Shown here: positions 1 to 7,380 of the stretch, one piece after another
How positions within the stretch are numbered: the stretch's first letter is position 1
Layout of the letters: every line of letters begins with the position of its first letter
From: an uncultured Porphyromonas sp.
GTDB taxonomy: Bacteria; Bacteroidota; Bacteroidia; Bacteroidales; Porphyromonadaceae
Reading direction: 5' to 3'
Length of the DNA: 8,976 nt
Assembly: GCA_945965245.1 (NCBI GenBank)
Contig: CAMFNC010000036.1
Span: 1-8,976 of the forward strand
The notes under the pieces: generated by a model
What the model saw: only the letters and a program-made list of their open reading frames with translations
Database searches by the model: none
Told to the model about the DNA's origin: nothing
Made by a program: the position numbers and the translations under genes

Positions 1-496
1 GTTCCACCGCCGCATTAGGGTTTTCTTGATGGGTTCTTTTGGACATCACTTCTACATCGAAGAGCACCGTTTCCAGTTCTTCCCGGTCTTTTTCGTCATA
101 CTCCATCAGGTAGCCTCGGTTCTGCATGGCAGCCATTACAGACCGGAAATACTCGACAGAAAACTCCGGTGCAAACTTATCGGAACTGTAATGATGATGA
201 ATGCCCGATGCGAACCACATCCGATAAGCATAAATGCGCAAGGCTGCAAAATCTTCGGAAGTTCTATCGCCCTTATAATGATGCACAATGGTGCCAAAGA
301 TATGGCGCAGCCGCAGATTGAAGATGCCGTTTTGATCAAATATAATATCGCGCCCGGCCAAAGCAGCCTCGCTCAGATGATAAATCAGAAGTTTGCGTTC
401 AAGGGGCAATTCCTCAAACCCCTCCACATGATAGCGGAGCACCTCCACATCGGCAAATCGTGCCACGGAAGCTCCGGATATTTGGTTTTTACTCAT
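1..496 (-). CDS. Dipeptidyl-peptidase III (M49 family zinc peptidase), N-terminal part, gene runs off the left edge
   Basis: My translation of the minus strand from the ATG at 496 gives 165 codons that stay open to the window edge. The protein begins MSKNQISGASVARFADVEVL and contains GFEELPLERKLLIYHLSEA (26-44), GRDIIFDQN (48-56), YKGDRTSEDF (74-83) and WFASGIHHHYSSDKF (94-108). These resemble the N-terminal lobe of Bacteroidetes DPP III, a metallopeptidase that releases dipeptides from the N-termini of peptides. The zinc-binding HExxGH-type motif would lie beyond the window, so catalytic competence cannot be judged. No signal peptide or lipobox is seen: the family-like sequence begins about 14 residues after the start, which suggests a cytoplasmic enzyme. 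The start is the first ATG after the holB stop, 27 nt away and in the same frame, so the two genes are probably cotranscribed. Some database homologues carry a mistaken dihydrofolate reductase label; nothing here resembles that enzyme. Confidence 0.82.
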   Translation of the reverse strand, partial: MSKNQISGASVARFADVEVLRYHVEGFEELPLERKLLIYHLSEAALAGRDIIFDQNGIFNLRLRHIFGTIVHHYKGDRTSEDFAALRIYAYRMWFASGIHHHYSSDKFAPEFSVEYFRSVMAAMQNRGYLMEYDEKDREELETVLFDVEVMSKRTHQENPNAAVE

Positions 497-523
497 AATA
501 ATCCAAAACAAGAAAAAATAAAA

Positions 524-1675
524 TCACTGCCGCAGTCCCAAAGAACGGTATGCCGGGGTAAGTTGCGACGTAAGGCGCAAAATCAAATCCATGAATACCA
601 TTTTACCATTGACATTCTGCTGTACGTGGCGGATAGCCAGATTACATTCGTCTATCAATGCCGATACATTTTGAGGCGTAACTGCTCCACGGATGGTTTG
701 CGCCAAGCCGATCTGATCCGGACGCAGATAAGTCAGCTGCCATTGTGCCATGGGCAGCACCATACATTCTCGGAAAAATGCTGCCAACTGCATCAGTAAT
801 CTCACCTGCACCTCTCTACCCAATCCGGCTATATTCTCTGCCAGTCTACGCATTTCCACCGGCATAGGGTTCATCACCCCATTCAGGATTTCACGGATAT
901 AGCCAAACGACTCCTGTGCTTCGGCATTCCCTGCTATCAAATCCATCATCTGTCTGAAATTGCCACGTGCCAAATGCGCCCATACCTGCACCTGCTCCGG
1001 ACCAACGGCTGGCATCAGTCCTCGCATTTGAATGCCGTGCGTAATTTCAGCATCGGAAAGCGGACGTATATGAATGGGTTGCACACGACTCATAATGGTG
1101 CCTATAATTTTATTGGGGTCGAGCGATGCCATCAGAATAATCGTATTTTCCGGCGGTTCCTCCACCAATTTGAGCATCTTATTCGCCAACGCCTCATGCA
1201 TACGTTCCGGTTGCCATATATATATGATGCGATAGCGAGCCTCGGAAACCTTGTAAGAGAGCTTATCATCCAGCATTTTGCTCTCATGGCTGTAGATAAT
1301 GGGCTGGCTATTGCCTGCTCCGATAGCTTCCTGCCAGTCAGCACGATTGAAATAGACATTGCTGGCCAACAACTCGCGCCACTGGGGGAGATAATCATCG
1401 GCAAAAGTATTCGACCCTTTAATATAGGGGTATAAGAATATCAAATCGGGATGTGCTAGACGGTCATATTTGAGGCAACTGCTACACTTACCGCAAGCAT
1501 CCTGTTCGCCGGGGTGCAGACAATTCAGATAGCGGGCATATGCCAATGCCACGGCGGCCACACCGCTGCCTTCGAATCCATGAAAAAGTTGAGCATGAGC
1601 CACATGCCCGGAGCGTGCATCGGCAATTAGGTGGCTTTTCACTTCGTCCAGCCCCACAATATCTTTGAAATACAT
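524..1675 (-). CDS. holB: DNA polymerase III subunit delta-prime (clamp-loader subunit)
   Basis: This 383-residue protein has the AAA+ clamp-loader architecture of delta-prime, which with tau/gamma and delta loads the sliding clamp during replication. Visible features are MYFKDIVGLDEVKSHL (1-16), a P-loop region GFEGSGV (33-39), a four-cysteine zinc module (C52, C61, C64, C67) followed by HPDL (75-78), ANKMLKLVEEPPENTIILMA (164-183) and the sensor/finger segment TIMSRVQPI (193-201). The P-loop lysine is replaced by Val39, so ATP binding is unlikely; E. coli delta-prime also lacks ATP binding. A longer reading frame reaches an ATG at 1747, but I chose 1675. Homologues begin with a similar M-(Y/F)-F-K-(D/E)-I sequence, and a good promoter lies at 1704-1735 inside the extension. 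The DPP III gene follows 27 nt after the stop. Confidence 0.9.
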   Translation of the reverse strand: MYFKDIVGLDEVKSHLIADARSGHVAHAQLFHGFEGSGVAAVALAYARYLNCLHPGEQDACGKCSSCLKYDRLAHPDLIFLYPYIKGSNTFADDYLPQWRELLASNVYFNRADWQEAIGAGNSQPIIYSHESKMLDDKLSYKVSEARYRIIYIWQPERMHEALANKMLKLVEEPPENTIILMASLDPNKIIGTIMSRVQPIHIRPLSDAEITHGIQMRGLMPAVGPEQVQVWAHLARGNFRQMMDLIAGNAEAQESFGYIREILNGVMNPMPVEMRRLAENIAGLGREVQVRLLMQLAAFFRECMVLPMAQWQLTYLRPDQIGLAQTIRGAVTPQNVSALIDECNLAIRHVQQNVNGKMVFMDLILRLTSQLTPAYRSLGLRQ

Positions 1676-1703
1676 ATATGGAAAGTCTTCTTGTGTCTGA
1701 ATA

Positions 1704-1735
1704 CAAAGATAAGGATTTGACCACATTGCCCAACA
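1704..1735 (-). promoter_or_regulatory. Bacteroidetes-type promoter for holB
   Basis: Read on the minus strand, TGTTG (1735-1731) is followed after 19 nt by TATCTTTG (1711-1704), an exact match to the Bacteroidetes -7 consensus TAnnTTTG. The 19-nt spacing fits the usual -33 TTTG element, here only TTG. Transcription would begin near 1697-1700, giving a leader of about 22-25 nt before the ATG at 1675. This supports the 1675 start over the ATG at 1747. The element match is seen in the sequence; promoter activity is inferred. Confidence 0.6.
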
Positions 1736-1950
1736 GAAGACAAGCATAAGAAAATTTCGTGCATCAGCCCTATCTTTTTCGCCGAGGAGGCGGCACGAGC
1801 ACGAGAAATCATATTCTCCGACCCAATACCACCCCGCCGGGAGGGATTGTATTTAACCCTTTAAGCAAAACCATTCTCCTATCGAATTCACGTGGCTTTA
1901 GAGTTCGTTTATACGCCACAGTGTAACTCCTTGATTTATAAGCGCTCCGA

Positions 1951-2030
1951 TTTTATACACAAATTGATTTCATTTTATGTATAAATTGCGCGCGTTTTAT
2001 ACATAAAACAAATTCATTTTATGCATAAAA
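1951..2030. promoter_or_regulatory. Four-copy palindromic operator-like array, 22-bp period
   Basis: Four 14-mers start at 1951, 1973, 1995 and 2017, exactly 22 bp apart: TTTTATACACAAAT, TTTTATGTATAAAT, TTTTATACATAAAA and TTTTATGCATAAAA. They share the palindromic form TTTTATRYATAAAA. The fourth is a perfect dyad, and the second is the reverse complement of the third except at one end base. The 8-bp spacers differ, although copies 1 and 2 are both followed by TG and copies 1 and 3 end in TTCA. A 22-bp period is about two helical turns, so dimers bound to each copy would lie on one face of the DNA. The array ends 139 bp upstream of the debranching-enzyme ATG and over 270 bp from holB, so the glycogen operon is the likelier target. 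No cognate regulator can be named from the sequence. Confidence 0.6.
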
Positions 2031-2169
2031 TTTTATTGCTCTCCGATAATAGCCCGGAAAGCATTTCATACACCCAATAGAATAACAGACATGTAAATAA
2101 AAAAGTATATATTAGCTGTAATATCATATCGGTTTATCACACATTAATAAAGCATAACAAAGCCGCACC

Positions 2170-4137
2170 ATGAGTTATCTGAAATTCGACAGGCGACTGA
2201 TAGCCAATTTGGACGAATCGTTACAGCGAGAGCAATTGCGCACCAATCGGATGGGAGCCTATAGCTGTTCTACCATTGTGGGCTGTAATACACGCAAGTA
2301 TCATGGAATGCTTGTGGTGCCCATACCGGAGCTTAGCCCCAATAACCACGTATTGCTCTCGTCGCTGGACTTGACCATTATCCAGCATGAAGCTCCTTTC
2401 AACATCGGCATACATGAATACCAAGGCGATGTATTCAGCCCAAAAGGACATAAATATATACGAGAATACAATATAGACGTAAGCCCCTATACCATCTATC
2501 GGGTGGGAGGTGTAATTATGCGCCGGGAACAAATCTTCTGCCACTTTAGCCATAGGTTGATTATTAAATACTCGCTATTGGAGGCGCACAGCGTCACGGA
2601 ATTGAATTTCACACCGTTTCTGGCCTTCCGAGATGTGAAAATACTTACACACCGCAACGAACATATCCGCAACGAATACACAACCGTCCAAAACGGTATC
2701 GGCATTTGTCTGTATGAGGGATACCCCAACCTCTACATGCAATTTTCGAATGGCGTGGGTTACGAATCAGCTCCGCACTGGAATGAGCGTATCGAATACA
2801 TCAAGGAGCGCGAACGAGGCTACGAATATACCGAAGACCTCTATGTGCCGGGATATTTCCGATGCACCATTACCAAAAACAAACCCATCTATTTTACCGC
2901 CGGACTGGAGGAAATCGACCCCGAAGAGTTGGAAAAACTTTTCGAAAGCGAACAGAAAAGCCGCATCCCCAAAACGGATTTCCGGCATTGTCTATATAAT
3001 GCCGCACAGCAATTCTATTACCGACCAACCCCCACCGACGGCTATCTATTGGCCGGCTATCCGTGGTTTGGCGTGCGTGCCAGAGATATGATGGTGGCAC
3101 TGCCGGGATGCACACTGTATTGCAATGCTCCGGAGCGATTCGAACGCATCATGAATACACTTATGCCCATCTTTACCGCCTATCTGCACCAAGAAGAAAT
3201 GACTACCAAGGTTCAGAATTTGAGCGATCCGGACATCGGATTGTGGATTATCAGAGCCATCCAACTATATGCCCAATGGAGCGGAAATGCAGAAGAAACC
3301 CGAAAGCGATATGGCAACCTTGTGTGGCAAATCATTCAATATTACCGCCGCAACATCCATCCGCGCATACGCATGACGGAAAACAAGTTGCTCTTTGCCA
3401 AAGGTGATGGCAGACCACTCACCTGGATGGATGCCAAACTGAACGGCAAAGCCGTGGTGCAACGCGAGGGATATATCGTGGAGGTAAATGCCCTCTGGTA
3501 TAACGCCCTGTGTTTCATGGGCGGACTCTATCCCGATGAATGGGAAAAAGATTTGAAGGCATTAGCCCAAGAGGTGCAGAAAAGTTTTACGGATACATTC
3601 TACAACGAGCACGACTACCTCTTCGACTATGTCATGCCCGATGCTCCGCGCGACCAAAGTGTGCGTCCGAATATGATTTTTGCCGTTTCGCTGCCCCACT
3701 CACCGCTTACCCGCCGCCAGCAGCGTAATATCTTGGACATTGTAACACGCGAACTGAGAACGCCCAAAGGGTTGCGCACGCTGAGTCCCAAAAGCGAAGG
3801 CTTCAGAGGCGTATGCGGACCTTCGCAATACGAACGTGAGCTTTCGTATTACAACGGCTCGGCATGGCCCTGGCTGCTGGGGGCATACTGCGAGGCCTAC
3901 CTCAAAATCAACGGTCGCGGAGGCATTGCCTTTGTGGAGCGCATTCTCATCGGCATGGAAGAAGAATTGCAGCAACACGGCATTGGCACTATCAGCGAAT
4001 TATTTGATGGCAATCCACCCTATATGGGGCGCGGAGCCATCTCCTTTGCCATGAGCGTGGGCGAAATCACACGAGCCTTATGTTTACTGGATGAGGCCAA
4101 AACCGAAATCTCCAATCCCATTATACGATATTTATGA
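2170..4137 (+). CDS. Glycogen debranching enzyme, bacterial/archaeal type (GH133-like)
   Basis: This 655-residue protein matches the two-part debranching enzyme family that hydrolyses alpha-1,6 branches of glycogen. An N-terminal beta-rich domain (about 1-265) carries TNRMGAYSCSTIVGCNTRKYHG (split: TNRMGAYSCS at 25-34, NTRKYHGML at 40-48). It is followed by an alpha/alpha-barrel domain (about 270-655) of glucoamylase-like fold. Barrel motifs are GYPWFGVRARDMMVALPG (296-313), GRPLTWMDAK (414-423), VEVNALWYNAL (437-447), VRPNMIFAVSLP (498-509), GLRTLSP (534-540), GSAWPWLLGAY (563-573) and GTISELFDGNPP (606-617). Asp421 in TWMDAK and Glu610 in ISELFDG are my candidates for the catalytic acids, by family analogy. 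There is no signal peptide, so it should act in the cytoplasm. It is first in the operon, and its TGA overlaps the next ATG as ATGA. The palindrome array lies upstream. Confidence 0.92.
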   Translation: MSYLKFDRRLIANLDESLQREQLRTNRMGAYSCSTIVGCNTRKYHGMLVVPIPELSPNNHVLLSSLDLTIIQHEAPFNIGIHEYQGDVFSPKGHKYIREYNIDVSPYTIYRVGGVIMRREQIFCHFSHRLIIKYSLLEAHSVTELNFTPFLAFRDVKILTHRNEHIRNEYTTVQNGIGICLYEGYPNLYMQFSNGVGYESAPHWNERIEYIKERERGYEYTEDLYVPGYFRCTITKNKPIYFTAGLEEIDPEELEKLFESEQKSRIPKTDFRHCLYNAAQQFYYRPTPTDGYLLAGYPWFGVRARDMMVALPGCTLYCNAPERFERIMNTLMPIFTAYLHQEEMTTKVQNLSDPDIGLWIIRAIQLYAQWSGNAEETRKRYGNLVWQIIQYYRRNIHPRIRMTENKLLFAKGDGRPLTWMDAKLNGKAVVQREGYIVEVNALWYNALCFMGGLYPDEWEKDLKALAQEVQKSFTDTFYNEHDYLFDYVMPDAPRDQSVRPNMIFAVSLPHSPLTRRQQRNILDIVTRELRTPKGLRTLSPKSEGFRGVCGPSQYERELSYYNGSAWPWLLGAYCEAYLKINGRGGIAFVERILIGMEEELQQHGIGTISELFDGNPPYMGRGAISFAMSVGEITRALCLLDEAKTEISNPIIRYL

Positions 4138-5390
4138 AAGCATTGATGTTTGGATGGGAGTTTCCTCCTCATATCCTGGGAGGTCTGGGCACTGCCAGTT
4201 ATGGTCTGACAAAAGGCATGGCTCTGCAACCCGATATGGATATTACCTTTGTTATCCCCAAACCATGGGGCGACGAAGACAAAAGCTTTCTACATCTGAT
4301 AGGCGCATCGCAGACGCCGGTGGTATGGTGCGATATGCCCGAAGATGTTCTGACCAACCGCTTGGGCAACCGAATGTCCATCGAAGATTACCACAGCCTG
4401 CGCGACCACATCTATGCAGACTTTCGCCATATCCGAACCAACGATTTGGGTTGCATAGAGTTTTCGGGCAAGTATCCCGACAATCTGATGGAAGAAATCA
4501 ATAATTATTCCATTGTGGCCGGGGTGATAGCACGCACCGTATCATGCGATGTCATCCATTCGCATGACTGGCTGACCTATCCCGCAGGTATACACGCCAA
4601 AACGATTACGAGCAAACCATTAGTGGTGCACGTGCATGCCACGGATTTCGACCGCAGCCGGGGCAACGTTAATCCTCAGGTATTCGCCATAGAAAAGGAT
4701 GGTATGGATCACGCAGACCACATTATCACGGTAAGCCATCTGACGCGCCGCACGGTGATAGAAAAGTATGGTCAGGCTCCGGAAAAAGTAACCACGGTGC
4801 ACAATGCCGTCACACCGATTTCGCCTGCCATTCTGGCTATGCCCGATAAAAAAGGGGTCAAGGACAAGGTGATAACTTTTTTGGGACGTATTACCATGCA
4901 GAAAGGTCCCGAATTTTTTGTGGAGGCTGCGGCCAAGGTATTGGAGCGCACCCATAACGTGCGTTTTATCATGGCAGGCAGTGGAGACATGATGGATCAA
5001 ATGATTCGGTTGGCCGCTAAACGAAAGATATCAGATCGCTTTCACTTTACCGGTTTCATGAAAGGGAACGAGGTTTATGAGGTATTCAAGGCGAGCGATG
5101 TGTATGTGATGCCTTCGGTATCGGAACCTTTCGGGATTTCGCCGCTGGAAGCCATGCAATGCGGTGTGCCCAGCATCATATCACATCAGTCGGGGTGCGC
5201 CGAAATACTGAACAGTGCCATCAAGGTGGACTATTGGGACGTGGATGCCATGGCAGATGCCATGTATGCCCTGATTACCTACCCGGAACTACACACTTTC
5301 CTGCACGATGAAGGATTGAAAGAGGTGAACAATCTGACATGGGAAGCGGCAGGAATGAAAGTGAGGAACATTTACAACAAAATAGTGTGA
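4134..5390 (+). CDS. GT4-family glycosyltransferase, glycogen synthase-like
   Basis: This 418-residue protein has a GT-B fold with two Rossmann domains. The N-terminal acceptor domain begins MKALMFGWEFPPHILGGLGT (1-20), with the GGLG loop seen in glycogen/starch synthases, and contains HSHDWLTYPAGIHAK (142-156) and HVHATDFDRSRG (166-177). The C-terminal donor domain shows FLGRITMQKGPEFFVEAA (249-266), in which Arg252 and Lys257 would contact the nucleotide-sugar phosphates, AGSGD (281-285) and SEPFGISPLEAM (330-341), the E-x7-E retaining-transferase motif with Glu331 and Glu339. Placement between a debranching enzyme and a GH57 protein points to alpha-glucan chain synthesis from ADP- or UDP-glucose. 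The donor cannot be read from the sequence. The start overlaps the previous stop by 4 bp, suggesting translational coupling. No membrane segments are seen. Confidence 0.88.
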   Translation: MKALMFGWEFPPHILGGLGTASYGLTKGMALQPDMDITFVIPKPWGDEDKSFLHLIGASQTPVVWCDMPEDVLTNRLGNRMSIEDYHSLRDHIYADFRHIRTNDLGCIEFSGKYPDNLMEEINNYSIVAGVIARTVSCDVIHSHDWLTYPAGIHAKTITSKPLVVHVHATDFDRSRGNVNPQVFAIEKDGMDHADHIITVSHLTRRTVIEKYGQAPEKVTTVHNAVTPISPAILAMPDKKGVKDKVITFLGRITMQKGPEFFVEAAAKVLERTHNVRFIMAGSGDMMDQMIRLAAKRKISDRFHFTGFMKGNEVYEVFKASDVYVMPSVSEPFGISPLEAMQCGVPSIISHQSGCAEILNSAIKVDYWDVDAMADAMYALITYPELHTFLHDEGLKEVNNLTWEAAGMKVRNIYNKIV

Positions 5391-5398
5391 ACACGGAT

Positions 5399-6688
5399 AT
5401 GAAAAAAATCTGTTTTTACTTCGAGCTGCATCAACCGTTTCGGCTCAAACGTTACCGCTTTTTCGATATAGGTAACGACCATTACTATTACGATGACTTC
5501 CAAAACGAAGATATTTTTCTGCGTGTGACCGAACAGAGTTATCTGCCTGCCAATCGGATGATGCTGCAATTATTGCAGGAATATCCCGACTTCAAGGTTA
5601 CCTATTCCATATCGGGATTGGCAATGGAACAGATGGAGTATCACCGCCCGGAACTTCTGAACAGTTTCCGCGAATTGGCTGCCACGGGGCGTGCGGAGTT
5701 TTTGGCCGACACATATGCCCACTCACTGTCATCGCTATACGACGAAGTGGAATTTCGGAATCAGGTACGAATGCATAACGAACATATACAAGACGTATTC
5801 GGCTTTACACCACGTATTTATCACAATCCGGAGCTGATATATTCGGATGAGATTGCCGCACAGGTATCTGCCATGGGATACAAAGCCATGGTGACCGAAG
5901 GAGCCAAACATGTGTTGGGATGGAAAAGTCCGAACTACCTTTACCGCTCTGCTACAGAAAAACCGCTGGAGCTATTGCTGCGCAATGCTCCTTTATCGCA
6001 AATGATTGGCGAAGATTTCATCCGCTATAGTTCGCCCGATTATCCAGTGACCGCAGACAAATTTCTCGGACGCATCAAAAATCTGCCGGTGGGAGAAGAT
6101 GTGATAAATATCTTTTTGAACTATGCCGTATTGGGCACTTCGTATCCAGCCGAATGCGGTATCTTCGACTTCTTCCGTGCCATTCCCCGGATGGCATCGG
6201 AATATGGTGTGGGCTTTGCCACTCCATCTGAAATTATAGCCGAAAATTCTCCGGTGGATGAAATCTCCGTGATCTATCCCATCAGTTGGTCGCGCGAGGA
6301 AAAAAGCACCAATGATTGGAATGGCAATATTCTGCAACAAGGGGTAATTGACAAATTCGTGCGCTGGGGCGAACGCATCCGCATGGTGCAGGATCACCGC
6401 CTATTACAAGATTGGATTTATCTCCAAAGTTCGGACCATCTCTATTACATGAGCACCATAGACAATGGACACAATCCCTATACACCCTACCAATCGCCCT
6501 ATGATGCTTTTAATAATTACATGAATGTATTGAGTGATTTTCTGCTGCGCGTGGAGAGCCAATTCCCATCTTCGGTAGATAATGAGGAGTTGAACTCGCT
6601 ACTGCTGACTATCAATAATCAAAACGAAACTATCGAAAATCTGAAAAAAGAAATTGATGCTCTGCGCAAAAAACACCTAAATAAGTGA
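5399..6688 (+). CDS. GH57 alpha-amylase-like protein with an altered active site
   Basis: This 429-residue protein belongs to the GH57 alpha-amylase type. Family regions seen are FELHQPFRLKRYRFFDIG (8-25), SGLAMEQ (72-78), FLADTYAHSLSSL (101-113), YHNPELIYSDEIA (141-153) with Glu145 as expected nucleophile, TEGAKHVLGWKSPNYLY (166-182), and TPSEI (275-279) followed by PISWSREEKSTNDWNGN (294-310). The region where active members usually read about DYETFGEH instead reads NYAVLGTS (241-248), so the acid/base Asp is Asn241. The Asp usual after SWA is also absent. It may therefore be a non-hydrolytic or altered enzyme. The C-terminus (about 395-429, NEELNSLLLTINNQNETIEN onward) looks like a coiled coil. 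The start at 5399 lies 8 nt after the transferase stop and begins MKKICFYFELHQ; a longer frame from 5339 would overlap the upstream gene by 52 bp. No signal peptide is seen. Confidence 0.87.
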   Translation: MKKICFYFELHQPFRLKRYRFFDIGNDHYYYDDFQNEDIFLRVTEQSYLPANRMMLQLLQEYPDFKVTYSISGLAMEQMEYHRPELLNSFRELAATGRAEFLADTYAHSLSSLYDEVEFRNQVRMHNEHIQDVFGFTPRIYHNPELIYSDEIAAQVSAMGYKAMVTEGAKHVLGWKSPNYLYRSATEKPLELLLRNAPLSQMIGEDFIRYSSPDYPVTADKFLGRIKNLPVGEDVINIFLNYAVLGTSYPAECGIFDFFRAIPRMASEYGVGFATPSEIIAENSPVDEISVIYPISWSREEKSTNDWNGNILQQGVIDKFVRWGERIRMVQDHRLLQDWIYLQSSDHLYYMSTIDNGHNPYTPYQSPYDAFNNYMNVLSDFLLRVESQFPSSVDNEELNSLLLTINNQNETIENLKKEIDALRKKHLNK

Positions 6689-7380
6689 TTGTGAATTTAG
6701 AATCTCAAATATTATATGAAGACAATCACTTGCTGATTGTATTGAAACGTCCGGGCGAAATCGTGCAAGGCGATAAAACTGGCGATGAGCCTCTGGTGGA
6801 AAAGCTGAAAGGCATACTCAAGGTGAAATACAACAAACCCGGGAATGTATTTCTGGGTGTGGTGCACCGGCTGGACAGACCGGTGAGTGGTGTGGTAGTT
6901 TTTGCCAAAACCGGCAAAGGGTTGAGTCGCATGAGCGAACTTTTCCGTAAAGGAGAGGTACATAAAACCTATTGGGCCATTACTGCTCATCGCCCACCGA
7001 AAAACGAAGAAACCATCACTCACCACCTGGTGCGCAATGAAAAACAGAACAAAAGCTACGCCTACGCATCGGCACGCCCAAACAGCAAAGAGGCAAGGCT
7101 GACCTACCGATTGCTGGCATCCTCCGAACGGTATCACCTGATAGAAGTGGAACTGCACACGGGCAGACATCATCAAATCAGATGCCAACTATCGGCCATC
7201 GGATGTCCCATCCGTGGCGATTTGAAATATGGAGCACCACGCAGCAATGCAGACGGTAGCATAAGCCTACTTTCGCATCGCATCCGTTTTATACATCCCA
7301 TAAGCGGAACAGAAATAGACGTTACGGCTCCGATTCCTGATGATAACCTTTGGCGAACACTGAATGCAATTACTTTGTAA
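6685..7380 (+). CDS. RluA-family RNA pseudouridine synthase, without S4 domain
   Basis: This 231-residue protein should isomerise uridine to pseudouridine in rRNA or tRNA. It contains the RluA catalytic motif HRLDRPVSGVVVFAKT (61-76) with Asp64 as the catalytic aspartate, KTYWAI (94-99), and the RNA-binding/active-site segment TGRHHQIRCQL (159-169) followed by GDLKYG (178-183). There is no N-terminal S4 domain, as in the shorter RluA-like members, and the exact RNA position modified cannot be told. The start is GTG at 6685, overlapping the GH57 stop as GTGA. A second in-frame GTG is at 6691, and no ATG occurs before residue 83, so a GTG start is required to keep the N-terminus ILYEDNHLLIV. 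It is the last gene of the operon, and its link to glycogen metabolism is not obvious. Confidence 0.9.
   Translation: MIVNLESQILYEDNHLLIVLKRPGEIVQGDKTGDEPLVEKLKGILKVKYNKPGNVFLGVVHRLDRPVSGVVVFAKTGKGLSRMSELFRKGEVHKTYWAITAHRPPKNEETITHHLVRNEKQNKSYAYASARPNSKEARLTYRLLASSERYHLIEVELHTGRHHQIRCQLSAIGCPIRGDLKYGAPRSNADGSISLLSHRIRFIHPISGTEIDVTAPIPDDNLWRTLNAITL

Larger units (their letters stand above)
1676..2169. other. Divergent intergenic region between holB and the glycogen operon
   Basis: These 494 bp separate two divergently transcribed genes and hold no convincing open reading frame. The holB promoter is at 1704-1735 and the palindrome array at 1951-2030. The part nearest the debranching gene (2040-2169) is strongly AT-rich. 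It has no exact TAnnTTTG; the closest match is TATATTAG at 2108-2115, with no good -33 element. At 1755-1808 a TTTCGTGC segment faces a GCACGAGCACGAGAAA segment as a weak long-range inverted repeat with a duplicated GCACGA. I assign no function to that part. Confidence 0.7.

Noticed and set aside
26..799. Plus-strand open frame of 257 codons
   Set aside because: It runs antisense across the DPP III and holB genes, both clearly recognisable on the minus strand, and its translation shows no family motif.
1676..1747. N-terminal extension of holB from the ATG at 1747
   Set aside because: The extra 24 residues are unlike the family start and overlap a good TAnnTTTG promoter; the ATG at 1675 gives the expected N-terminus.
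1951..2038. CRISPR array
   Set aside because: The repeats are about 14 bp with 8-bp spacers, far too short for CRISPR, and no cas genes are present.
5339..5398. N-terminal extension of the GH57 gene from the ATG at 5339
   Set aside because: It would overlap the transferase gene by 52 bp and add a non-homologous sequence before the typical start MKKICFYFELHQ.
7287..7300. Further copy of the array motif (TTTTATACATCCCA)
   Set aside because: It lies inside the pseudouridine synthase gene, encodes conserved FIHP residues, and matches only the left part of the palindrome.
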